This document shows positions 8,831-16,123 of a stretch of DNA of 64,000 bases, piece by piece. This stretch comes from an uncultured Muribaculaceae bacterium (lineage in GTDB: Bacteria; Bacteroidota; Bacteroidia; Bacteroidales; Muribaculaceae). Where the stretch lies: the NCBI GenBank assembly GCA_910587915.1, contig CAJUOB010000005.1, forward strand, positions 62,001 through 126,000, given 5' to 3'. Below the pieces are notes generated by a model that made no database searches, was not told the origin of the DNA, and was given only the letters and a program-made list of their open reading frames with translations. Made by a program: the position numbers and the translations under genes. Every line of letters starts with the position of its first letter. Position 1 is the stretch's first letter.

Positions 8831-8935
8831 ATGAAAAAACTATTCCGATTCATTCCAATCTTTCTGCTTGCCTCTTCGTGCACGCAGATAACTATGCCCA
8901 TCACTCAACTACAATTAACACAGAGAAGATATTGA
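8831..8935 (+). CDS. Very short lipoprotein-like ORF (34 residues)
   Basis: An ATG-started frame encoding a charged start (MKKLF), a hydrophobic core and a lipobox-like LASSC, followed by only about 17 residues ending QRRY. It sits downstream of a strong promoter and 20 bases ahead of the first of two tandem lipoprotein genes. It could be a real small lipoprotein, the remnant of a deleted lipoprotein gene, or a leader translated ahead of the next gene. No family is recognised. The intact lipobox argues that it was at least recently a secreted product. Confidence 0.45.
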   Translation: MKKLFRFIPIFLLASSCTQITMPITQLQLTQRRY

Positions 8936-8955
8936 AATCACCAAACCATAGGATC

Positions 8956-9411
8956 ATGACAAAAAACATATTCATATCATTAATGCTCTCAGTCATGTTC
9001 TTAATGACATGCGTCGGATGCAGCAAACAGTATGGTCCAGACACTGGAACGCCAATTAAAACCGTTGTATTTTACAAATTCAACAACAAAAGCTATTGGG
9101 AGCCTGCGAATGGACGCGAAATCGAAATCACCGGCGACCAAAGCGAGTTCGATCTGAAAATCCGGTCTATCGGACTTTTAGAGGGTGCTGTTTCCATAAT
9201 CTCCAAAAACGATAAATGCAGCGCAACACTCATCGACGAATTAGACCTCGAAAATCCAAACGAAGTTATTGTGATAGGTAACGGAAGCACCAACTACTAC
9301 CACCAGCGTGTACACGTAGATATGGACGTCGAAAAAAGCATAATTCTATCCTTTATTCACGATCCAAGAGGATTCTACACACCTTGCGAAGTCACCATAA
9401 CACGCAAGTAG
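8956..9411 (+). CDS. Unknown lipoprotein, tandem copy 1
   Basis: A 151-residue predicted lipoprotein starting at the ATG at 8956 (MTKNIFIS), with a lipobox ending CVGC. The mature part is rich in beta strands (TVVFYKFNNKSYW, GREIEITGDQSEFDLKIRS, NEVIVIGNGSTNYYHQRV) and carries two further cysteines, in NDKCSAT and TPCEV, that could pair. I recognise no family. It is almost identical to the gene at 9707-10153 from about residue 34 on, but the two signal peptides differ sharply. The surrounding DNA is AT-rich compared with its neighbours, which hints at acquisition from elsewhere. Confidence 0.75.
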   Translation: MTKNIFISLMLSVMFLMTCVGCSKQYGPDTGTPIKTVVFYKFNNKSYWEPANGREIEITGDQSEFDLKIRSIGLLEGAVSIISKNDKCSATLIDELDLENPNEVIVIGNGSTNYYHQRVHVDMDVEKSIILSFIHDPRGFYTPCEVTITRK

Positions 9412-9706
9412 CTAAAGACAAACACAAAAACGCCATAGTATCTTCCGTCCAAAAAAGACCACGTTAGCGGTCCGTAGCTATGGTATATACACCATCCACC
9501 TTGACCCGTCGCTAAGTCGCTAATTAGTGATGAAATACCAACAACCCAACGCCACATTTACGTGCCCATCACATCCTCCAGAATACCAAAACAAATTAAT
9601 AACCGATACACTTATTTACTTCATACCAGAAATTTATATCTCCCTATAAATCACTTAAATTTGAATAAACCGAACTATATCCAAGAAATCACCAAACCAT
9701 AGAGCG
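9412..9706 (+). other. Intergenic spacer between the tandem lipoproteins
   Basis: No gene is seen in these 295 bases. The first 40 bases resemble the sequence after copy 2 (a CAAACACAAAAA stretch, then ACGCC and ATCTTCCG), but the hairpin found there is broken here, so the duplicated unit included the 3' flank. A TAAATTTG box at 9656-9663 may be the -7 element for copy 2; no good -33 element is visible. The last 20 bases before copy 2 match those before copy 1 (AAATCACCAAACCATAG). Confidence 0.6.
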
Positions 9707-10153
9707 ATGACAAAAAACATATTACTACTTTTGCTTGCGGTCGTGCTCTCTTTGGGATGCATAGGATGCGAACCCAAAGACGGCACTGAACGACTTGAGG
9801 ATCCTCCCCAAACCGTTGTGTTTTACAAATTCAATAACAAAAGCTATTGGGAGCCTGCGAATGGACGCGAAATCGAAATCACCGGCGACCAAAGCGAGTT
9901 CGATTTGAAATTCCGTTCTATCGGACTTTTAGAGGGTGCTGTTTCCATAATCTCCACAAACGATAAATGCAGCGCAACGCTCATCGACGAATTAGACCTC
10001 GAAAATCCAAACGAAGTTATTGTGACAGGTAACGGAAGCACCAACTACTACCACCAGCGTGTACACGTCTACATGAACATCGAAAAAAGCATAATCCTAT
10101 CCTTTAAGAGGTATACAGATCTCCCTTGCGAAGTCACCATCACACGCAAGTAG
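9707..10153 (+). CDS. Unknown lipoprotein, tandem copy 2
   Basis: A 148-residue paralogue of the preceding gene. It has its own signal peptide (MTKNILLLLLAVVLSLG) and lipobox ending CIGC, then a different linker (EPKDGTERLEDPPQ). From TVVFYKFNNKSYW onward protein and DNA are nearly identical to copy 1 until the last 25 residues, where a short stretch differs (SFKRYTDLPCEV against SFIHDPRGFYTPCEV). The two cysteines are kept. The pattern of conserved core and divergent ends points to gene conversion or to selection on the ends. Function unknown. Confidence 0.75.
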   Translation: MTKNILLLLLAVVLSLGCIGCEPKDGTERLEDPPQTVVFYKFNNKSYWEPANGREIEITGDQSEFDLKFRSIGLLEGAVSIISTNDKCSATLIDELDLENPNEVIVTGNGSTNYYHQRVHVYMNIEKSIILSFKRYTDLPCEVTITRK

Positions 10154-10167
10154 CCAAATGCAAACAC

Positions 10168-10214
10168 AAAAAAACGCCGAATCCCGGAAGACACATTATG
10201 CATCTTCCGGGATT
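10168..10214 (-). terminator. Hairpin terminator between convergent genes
   Basis: A perfect 12-base stem (10180-10191 with 10203-10214) around an 11-base loop. On the minus strand it is followed by a T run (A run at 10168-10174 on the plus strand), so it best serves the minus-strand GlsB-like gene. It may also stop transcripts from copy 2 of the lipoprotein. Confidence 0.75.
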
Positions 10215-10229
10215 ATATTCAGCACAATG

Positions 10230-10538
10230 CTAACGGTCAATTTCCTGGGAGTCTTTGTAGAATATCGTGCCTACGAGCCAGAGCACAAGAGCGGATGCAA
10301 ATATCGCGGCAAGTATCGATATGAGGAACAACATAATCGCAGTGCTCCCCACGAAGTTGATGCTGAGAAATCCACCGATGCATGCCGACACTATTCCGAC
10401 GACAACATCCATGAAAGCAATGCGTCGTCCGCCCAGCACACGCGATGCCACAAGCCCTTCGAAGAGCCCGATCAGGGCCCACACAAGCCATATTAGCAAT
10501 CCTGCATGCCCGGGTGCTATTGATGCCAAAGTATCCAT
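10230..10538 (-). CDS. GlsB/YeaQ/YmgE-family small membrane protein
   Basis: A 102-residue inner-membrane protein of the transglycosylase-associated/GlsB family. It has three hydrophobic segments (about residues 12-32, 42-60 and 65-92) and family features in the first (GLLIWLVWALIGLFEGLVASRVLGG) and the glycine-rich second (VVVGIVSACIGGFLS). Members are linked to envelope or acid stress responses but the mechanism is unclear. It ends before the hairpin at 10168-10214 and lies downstream of a second small membrane gene on the same strand. Confidence 0.85.
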   Translation of the reverse strand: MDTLASIAPGHAGLLIWLVWALIGLFEGLVASRVLGGRRIAFMDVVVGIVSACIGGFLSINFVGSTAIMLFLISILAAIFASALVLWLVGTIFYKDSQEIDR

Positions 10539-10565
10539 ATCGTAAGTTTTATACGTTGAACAATG

Positions 10566-10739
10566 CTATATCGCCGCAACGGGCGAATTCACTATATATG
10601 GAGCTAAAAAAGCGGCCACGTCGGTATTTCCGGTCAAGTCGGCGAATGTAAGCCAAATAATGAGCAGAATAATGAGAAATATTGCGCCGATAGCCACCCA
10701 TATGGGAGTACGGCTTTTTTTAGATGATGAACGCGACAT
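10566..10739 (-). CDS. Small single-pass membrane protein (57 residues)
   Basis: An ATG-started frame read on the minus strand: a basic N-terminus (MSRSSSKKSRTPIW), one transmembrane helix at about residues 14-32 (VAIGAIFLIILLIIWLTF) and a short outer tail ending NSPVAAI. The positive-inside pattern and the 27-base gap to the GlsB-like gene make it a plausible real gene, probably in the same unit. No family recognised. Confidence 0.6.
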   Translation of the reverse strand: MSRSSSKKSRTPIWVAIGAIFLIILLIIWLTFADLTGNTDVAAFLAPYIVNSPVAAI

Positions 10740-10869
10740 ATTAAAATTCCTTTATTGATTATATTAACATTTAATGGCCTATCGGTCAGAAATCAAGTGT
10801 GATTTCATATTTTATAACACCGCAGGCACAATAGAGTTCTGCCCAAACACTAAAAAAGCTCAATACGGA

Positions 10870-10899
10870 TTGCAATTAGAGAAATTTTTCGTAAATTTG
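10870..10899 (+). promoter_or_regulatory. Promoter of eno
   Basis: TTG at 10870-10872, a 19-base spacer and TAAATTTG at 10892-10899. The leader to the ATG at 10976 is about 70 bases. Confidence 0.8.
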
Positions 10900-10975
10900 C
10901 GCCCGAATGAGGAGACATATCTCCACTTTCCCTAATGACTATCAAAACACAACTATATACCAAGGTATTACAATC

Positions 10976-12268
10976 ATGAAAATTGAAAAAATCATCGGCC
11001 GCGAGGTACTCGACTCGCGCGGCAATCCCACAGTTGAAGTAGACGTTGTCCTCGAATCCGGCGCATTTGGCCGTGCATCCGTTCCCTCGGGCGCTTCTAC
11101 CGGCGTCAACGAAGCTCTCGAGCTCCGCGACGGCGACAAGAGCCGCTACATGGGCAAGGGCGTCCTCAAAGCTGTAGCCAACGTAAACGGCCCCATCGCT
11201 GCCGCACTCGTAGGCATGAGCGCACTCGACCAGATTGCCATCGACGAGACCATGCTCGCACTCGACGGCACAGACACCAAGAGCAACCTCGGTGCCAACG
11301 CCATCCTCGGCGTATCGCTCGCTGTTGCCAAGGCTGCCGCTGACTATCTCGGTCTTCCCCTCTACAAATACATCGGTGGCTGCAACACCTACGTGCTCCC
11401 CGTGCCCATGATGAACATCATCAACGGTGGTGCTCACTCCGACGCCCCCATCTGCTTCCAGGAATTCATGATCCGTCCTATCGGTGCAACTTCCTTCCAC
11501 GAAGGCATCCGCATGGGTACTGAAGTATTCCACAACCTCAAGTCCGTGCTCAAAGCCCGTGGCCTCAGCACCGCTGTTGGCGACGAAGGTGGCTTCGCTC
11601 CTACTCTCGACGGCACCGAAGACGCTCTCAACGTCATCATCCAGGCTATCGAAAAGGCTGGCTACGTACCCGGCAAGGACGTGACCATCGGCCTCGACTG
11701 CGCTTCCAGCGAATTCTACAAAGATGGTGTATACGACTACACTTGGAAGCAGGGTGCCAACGCTCCCAAGCTCAACAGCCAGGAGCAGGCTGAGTTCCTC
11801 AAGAAACTCGTTGAAGAATACCCCATCGACTCTATCGAAGACGGTATGGCAGAAGGCGACTGGGAAGGTTGGAAGATCCTCACCGACATGATTGGCGACC
11901 GCTGCCAGCTCGTCGGCGACGACCTCTTCGTTACCAACGTTAAGTACCTCGAAAAGGGTATCGAACTTGGCTGCGCCAACTCGATCCTCGTTAAGGTTAA
12001 CCAGATCGGATCGCTCACCGAAACTCTCCGTGCAGTCGAACTCGCTCAGCGCAACGGCTACACCGCAGTTATCTCGCACCGTTCGGGTGAAACCGAAGAC
12101 GCTACTATCGCCGACATCGCAGTTGCTACCAACGCCGGACAGATCAAGACCGGTTCTGCAAGCCGCTCCGACCGTATGGCCAAGTACAACCAGCTTCTCC
12201 GCATCGAGGAGCAGCTCGGTGCTGCAGCCCGCTACGGCTACGGCAAGAAGACCAAGCGTCCCGAATAA
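10976..12268 (+). CDS. eno: Enolase
   Basis: Interconverts 2-phosphoglycerate and phosphoenolpyruvate in glycolysis. The 430 residues are the standard length. Family motifs are plain: IxGREVLDSRGNPTVEVDV at the start, SGASTGVNEALELRD, PMMNIINGGAHSD, DCASSEFYKDG, the metal-site segment SIEDGMAEGDW, QLVGDDLFVTN, the catalytic Lys in ILVKVNQIG, and SHRSGETEDATIADIAV. The ATG at 10976 follows a leader of about 70 bases. Codon use is strongly biased, as in highly expressed genes. A strong terminator follows. Confidence 0.98.
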   Translation: MKIEKIIGREVLDSRGNPTVEVDVVLESGAFGRASVPSGASTGVNEALELRDGDKSRYMGKGVLKAVANVNGPIAAALVGMSALDQIAIDETMLALDGTDTKSNLGANAILGVSLAVAKAAADYLGLPLYKYIGGCNTYVLPVPMMNIINGGAHSDAPICFQEFMIRPIGATSFHEGIRMGTEVFHNLKSVLKARGLSTAVGDEGGFAPTLDGTEDALNVIIQAIEKAGYVPGKDVTIGLDCASSEFYKDGVYDYTWKQGANAPKLNSQEQAEFLKKLVEEYPIDSIEDGMAEGDWEGWKILTDMIGDRCQLVGDDLFVTNVKYLEKGIELGCANSILVKVNQIGSLTETLRAVELAQRNGYTAVISHRSGETEDATIADIAVATNAGQIKTGSASRSDRMAKYNQLLRIEEQLGAAARYGYGKKTKRPE

Positions 12269-12287
12269 TAGACCTGCGTCTATCAGC

Positions 12288-12324
12288 AAAAACGCCCGTT
12301 TCCCTACGAAACGGGCGTTTTTTT
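12288..12324 (+). terminator. Rho-independent terminator after eno
   Basis: A 15-base stem (12288-12302 with 12308-12322) closing a 5-base loop, GC-rich in the centre with a T run on the 3' side. Confidence 0.93.
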
Positions 12325-12422
12325 GCTCTACACAAGCTTCTGAGACACTTTTTGCATTATCAAGAACAGCCTGCAGGACTCCATTTCAGTACATTTGCAC
12401 AAAACTTCAAAACCATTCATCC

Positions 12423-13547
12423 ATGAAAAAAATCGCTGTTCTTCTGTGCATGATTGCATGTCTGACCTTGTCGGCAAAAGATCTCAAAGACAACTTCAGC
12501 GGCAAGTATGCCCCCGCCACAGTCGGCAATAAAGTGTGCGCACGCTATCTCGAAGTACCCTATGCCAACTGGGGTGCCGACACCACTCCCACGCGCGAAA
12601 TCACCTACCCCGAGACATGCACATGGCTCGGCGCCCTACGTTTTGCCAAAACAACAGGAAACAAGAAGACACTGCAGCGCCTCGAAGACCGCTTCTATCC
12701 CCTTTTCGGAGAAAAACGCCGTCTCCTGCCGGGAATCGATCATGTGGACCACAACGTGTTCGGCACAGTACCCCTGCAACTATACCAGCTCACCGGCAAC
12801 CCTGCCTACCGAAGCATGGGCCTATGGTACGCCGACTCCCAATGGCAGCGTCCCGACTTCAAGAACTGGCAATCGGAAGACCTTATAGACAAATATCTGG
12901 CCGACGGCCTCTCATGGCAAACCCGCTATTGGATCGACGACATGTTCATGATCACAGCAGTGCAGAGCCAGGCATATCTTGCAACAAAAGACCCGAAATA
13001 TCTCGACCGTACAGCACGCGAGATGGTGAGCTATCTCGGCAAAATTCAACGTCCCAACGGACTATTCCATCATTCACCCGAAGCACCATTCTTCTGGGGA
13101 CGCGGCAATGGTTGGATGGCTGCCGGCATGACCGAACTTCTCTCCGTGCTTCCTGAAAACGACGAAAACTACGCACCTATCCTGGCGGCCTACCGCAAAA
13201 TGATGGACACCCTCGCAGGATATCAGAAGGAAGACGGACTGTGGGCTCAACTTATCGACGACCCCACGGTGTGGAGCGAAACATCAGGCTCTGCCATGTT
13301 CACTTATGCAATGATAAAAGGCATCCGCAAGGGATGGCTGCCCAAAGATAAATACGAGCCTATCGTAACCAAAGCATGGACAGCACTTGTGGACCACATA
13401 AACGACAAAGGCGATATCGATGAGGTCTGCGACGGCACCAACCGCAACAGCGACCGAGGATTCTACCTCGCTCGCCCCCGTCTGGTAGGAAACATGCACG
13501 GCCAAGCGCCCATCCTCTGGTGTGCCACAGCACTCCTCGAGAAATAA
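12423..13547 (+). CDS. GH105 unsaturated rhamnogalacturonyl or glucuronyl hydrolase
   Basis: A 374-residue secreted enzyme with a signal peptide (MKKIAVLLCMIACLTLSA). The (alpha/alpha)6 barrel is of GH105 type. Visible signatures include LLPGIDHVDHN, the catalytic-Asp region YWIDDMFMI, FFWGRGNGWMAAGMTELL and the late SETSGSAMFTYAMIKGIRKGWL. GH105 enzymes release the 4,5-unsaturated uronic acid left at the non-reducing end by polysaccharide lyases, as in pectin or ulvan breakdown. No lyase lies beside it; GH88, with the same chemistry, is 22 kb downstream. Substrate cannot be told from sequence alone. Confidence 0.9.
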   Translation: MKKIAVLLCMIACLTLSAKDLKDNFSGKYAPATVGNKVCARYLEVPYANWGADTTPTREITYPETCTWLGALRFAKTTGNKKTLQRLEDRFYPLFGEKRRLLPGIDHVDHNVFGTVPLQLYQLTGNPAYRSMGLWYADSQWQRPDFKNWQSEDLIDKYLADGLSWQTRYWIDDMFMITAVQSQAYLATKDPKYLDRTAREMVSYLGKIQRPNGLFHHSPEAPFFWGRGNGWMAAGMTELLSVLPENDENYAPILAAYRKMMDTLAGYQKEDGLWAQLIDDPTVWSETSGSAMFTYAMIKGIRKGWLPKDKYEPIVTKAWTALVDHINDKGDIDEVCDGTNRNSDRGFYLARPRLVGNMHGQAPILWCATALLEK

Positions 13548-13612
13548 TTATGAAAGACACCATTATGACATCACATAAGCTCACCCGCTGACAAAGTATA
13601 CGTCATAAAATG

Positions 13613-13645
13613 AGGCGTCCAAAACTTATTTGGGCGCCTTTTGTT
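13613..13645 (+). terminator. Terminator after the GH105 gene
   Basis: A 10-base stem with one wobble pair (13613-13622 with 13630-13639), a 7-base loop and a T-rich tail. The tail runs into the next gene's -33 element. Confidence 0.8.
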
Positions 13646-13675
13646 TGTCTTTTTGTGGATATGTAATTAACTTTG
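13644..13675 (+). promoter_or_regulatory. Promoter of the acyltransferase-to-folK operon
   Basis: TTTG at 13644-13647, a 20-base spacer and TAACTTTG at 13668-13675. The leader to the ATG at 13717 is about 35 bases. Confidence 0.8.
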
Positions 13676-13716
13676 TACCGAAATTGGGCAAGAATGTATA
13701 TATTCCCGCTAACAAA

Positions 13717-14919
13717 ATGGAACACACCGATTATACTCAGCCTTCAGGACTGGATTTCTCTGATATACGGCCGTACGACGACCATGAATTCCGCGATAAA
13801 ATCGCAGCTTTGGTAAAAGAACCGGGCTTCGAGCATGCCGTGCGATATGTGATGCCCGACGTCGACTATCCCGAATTCGTCAAGAATCTGCTCACCGTGG
13901 AGACCCAGATGGATTTCCAGGTGAAAGTGATGGGTCCGTTCCTGGAAATGCTTGTGGCTCATACCACCAAGGGTCTTTCGGCCGACGGGCTTGAGAACTA
14001 TGATCCTTCACACAGCCACGTATTCATAACCAACCACCGCGACATCGTCCTCGATGCATCGTTTCTCAACCTATGTCTCATACGCGCCAATCTGCCTCTC
14101 ACACAGGTAGCCATCGGCAACAATCTGCTGATATTCGATTGGATCACAGACCTCGTGAAACTCAACCGCAGTTTCATTGTCAAGCGCGACGGACGTGTAC
14201 GCGAAGCCCTCGATAATGCCCGCCACCTTTCGGCATATATTCACCACACCGTTGTAAACAGCAAGGAATCGGTGTGGATAGCTCAGCGCGAGGGACGTGC
14301 CAAAGACTCCAACGACCTAACCCAGGAAAGTGTCATCAAGATGCTGTCGCTTGGCGGCTCAGGCGATAGCAAGCAGAATCTCATGGAGCTCAACATCATG
14401 CCGGTGGCAATCTCCTATGAGTTCGACCCCAACGACTACCTCAAAGTGCGCGAGTTTATGCTGCGTCGTCGCGATCCGGAATTCAAGAAAACCAAGCGCG
14501 ACGACCTCTTCAGCATGGAGACCGGCATACTCAAGCAGAAAGGGCGAGTACACTTCCGCATAGGCCATTGCATAAACGATGACCTTGCCCGTGTAGTGGG
14601 CGATGACCGCTCGGAAGTGGTCCGCAAAGCATGCGACGTCCTCGACCGGGCCATACATTGCGGTTACCGCATCTTCCCCTGCAACTATATTGCATTCGAC
14701 AAAGTGCACCACACCACAGAGTACTCCGCTGAATACACCGAGGACGATGTAAAATCGTTCGAGGCATATATCGAAGGGCAGCTCGACAAAGTATATAACG
14801 AAGTCGAAGGTCCCATTACCGACGACGAGCGCGATTTCATGCGTCAGGCAATGCTCGAGATGTACGCAAATCCGCTCAAGAACCAACGTTCGGCTCTCGA
14901 CTGCTCATCACTAGGCTGA
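13717..14919 (+). CDS. 1-acyl-glycerol-3-phosphate acyltransferase-like protein
   Basis: A 400-residue protein with the PlsB/PlsC acyltransferase core. The catalytic HxxxxD motif is in TNHRDIVLD. A second block (KLNRSFIVKRDG) matches the glycerol-phosphate-binding region, and the third is VWIAQREGRAKDS. It has no signal peptide or clear transmembrane segment, so it is probably peripheral to the inner membrane. The ATG at 13717 follows a good promoter; the frame is open upstream but that part overlaps the promoter. It lies 10 bases before the membrane phosphoesterase gene. The acyl acceptor is uncertain: phospholipid and ornithine-type lipid synthesis are both possible. Confidence 0.82.
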   Translation: MEHTDYTQPSGLDFSDIRPYDDHEFRDKIAALVKEPGFEHAVRYVMPDVDYPEFVKNLLTVETQMDFQVKVMGPFLEMLVAHTTKGLSADGLENYDPSHSHVFITNHRDIVLDASFLNLCLIRANLPLTQVAIGNNLLIFDWITDLVKLNRSFIVKRDGRVREALDNARHLSAYIHHTVVNSKESVWIAQREGRAKDSNDLTQESVIKMLSLGGSGDSKQNLMELNIMPVAISYEFDPNDYLKVREFMLRRRDPEFKKTKRDDLFSMETGILKQKGRVHFRIGHCINDDLARVVGDDRSEVVRKACDVLDRAIHCGYRIFPCNYIAFDKVHHTTEYSAEYTEDDVKSFEAYIEGQLDKVYNEVEGPITDDERDFMRQAMLEMYANPLKNQRSALDCSSLG

Positions 14920-14929
14920 TACTCATAAT

Positions 14930-16123
14930 ATGCGTCTGCCACTGATACTCATACTGCCGGTGCTAATCATCGGCATATTGGTCGACTGGTATATAATCCA
15001 TGTCATAGGCAGCCGATGCCGCAAAATGCCTCGCCTATGGCGTGGCATCGCATTGGCTTTGGCCATAATATGTCAGGGTGCTTTGATTGTAGCCATCTGC
15101 TGGCCCAAGAAGAGTGCCGACGATGACGGCCTGCAGGCTATCATGTGGGTGCTGTTCGCATATTTCTCGGTCTATGTGCCCAAATACATATTCTGCATAT
15201 TCGATTTATTGGGCAGTATTCCGGTGCTCTTGCACCGCAAGAGAATCAGGCCGCTGAGCATATGTGGTATAGTACTGGCAGTCATCTCATTCGTTGCCAT
15301 GTGGTGGGGAGCTCTCATCAATAGATTCAACATCGACATCAGGCGGGTAGAAATCACCGATTCACGTCTGCCGGCGGCTTTCGACGGCATGACCATAGCA
15401 CAGATTTCTGACATCCACACCGGTACTTACGACAACGACACGACGTTCTTGTCGCGGTTGGTGACCACGATCAACGAACTGCATCCAGACATGATAGTGT
15501 TCACCGGCGACATCGTGAACCGCCGCACATCCGAACTCGAGCCATTCGTCCCTGTGCTAAGCAAGCTCCATGCCCCCATGGGAGTATATTCCATACTCGG
15601 TAACCACGATTACGGCGACTATTTCGACTGGCCCGACTACAGTTCGAAAGCCGCCAACATGGCATTGATGGACAGCCTGCAGGCCAAGATGAACTGGCAA
15701 CTTCTCCGCAACCAGACAGCATGGCTCCGCTGCGGCAGCGACTCCATAGCCCTCGTGGGTGTGGAAAATGTCGGTGATCCACCATTTCACATCTACGGCG
15801 ATCTCCCGGCGTCATATCCGGGATCACTATCCGACGATGTGTTCAAGATTCTGCTATCACACAATCCGGCCCATTGGGTTGCTGATATCAAAGACAACAC
15901 CTCGACACAAATAGCACTCACACTATCGGGCCACACACATGCCATGCAGATGGAGGCATTCGGCATATCGCCGGCAGCTTTCCGCTACCCGACGTGGGGT
16001 GGTATGTATTCCGACCCCGACAGTCTCCGACGGCTATACGTCAATATCGGCATAGGCGAAGTCGGCATTCCTGCTCGCATAGGAGCCACGCCGGAAGTAA
16101 CACTATTCACACTCCGTAAATGA
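14930..16123 (+). CDS. Membrane-anchored metallophosphoesterase
   Basis: A 397-residue protein with about four transmembrane helices in the first 130 residues, then a calcineurin-like phosphoesterase domain. Metal motifs are in order: IAQISDIHTG, IVFTGDIVNRR, YSILGNHDYGDY, ILLSHNP and LTLSGHTHAMQ. The arrangement resembles the YkuE/YaeI group of membrane phosphoesterases, some of which act on lipid substrates such as UDP-diacylglucosamine; the substrate here is unknown. Lies 10 bases after the acyltransferase and overlaps tex by 4 bases, so it is in one operon with both. Confidence 0.88.
   Translation: MRLPLILILPVLIIGILVDWYIIHVIGSRCRKMPRLWRGIALALAIICQGALIVAICWPKKSADDDGLQAIMWVLFAYFSVYVPKYIFCIFDLLGSIPVLLHRKRIRPLSICGIVLAVISFVAMWWGALINRFNIDIRRVEITDSRLPAAFDGMTIAQISDIHTGTYDNDTTFLSRLVTTINELHPDMIVFTGDIVNRRTSELEPFVPVLSKLHAPMGVYSILGNHDYGDYFDWPDYSSKAANMALMDSLQAKMNWQLLRNQTAWLRCGSDSIALVGVENVGDPPFHIYGDLPASYPGSLSDDVFKILLSHNPAHWVADIKDNTSTQIALTLSGHTHAMQMEAFGISPAAFRYPTWGGMYSDPDSLRRLYVNIGIGEVGIPARIGATPEVTLFTLRK

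Noticed and set aside
9500..9530. Short tandem GTCGCTAA-like repeat, considered as a CRISPR or attachment-site remnant
   Set aside because: Only two 7-base units, no spacers, no cas or integrase genes nearby.
10850..12289. Long minus-strand frame antisense to enolase
   Set aside because: It mirrors the biased codon use of eno and encodes no recognisable protein.
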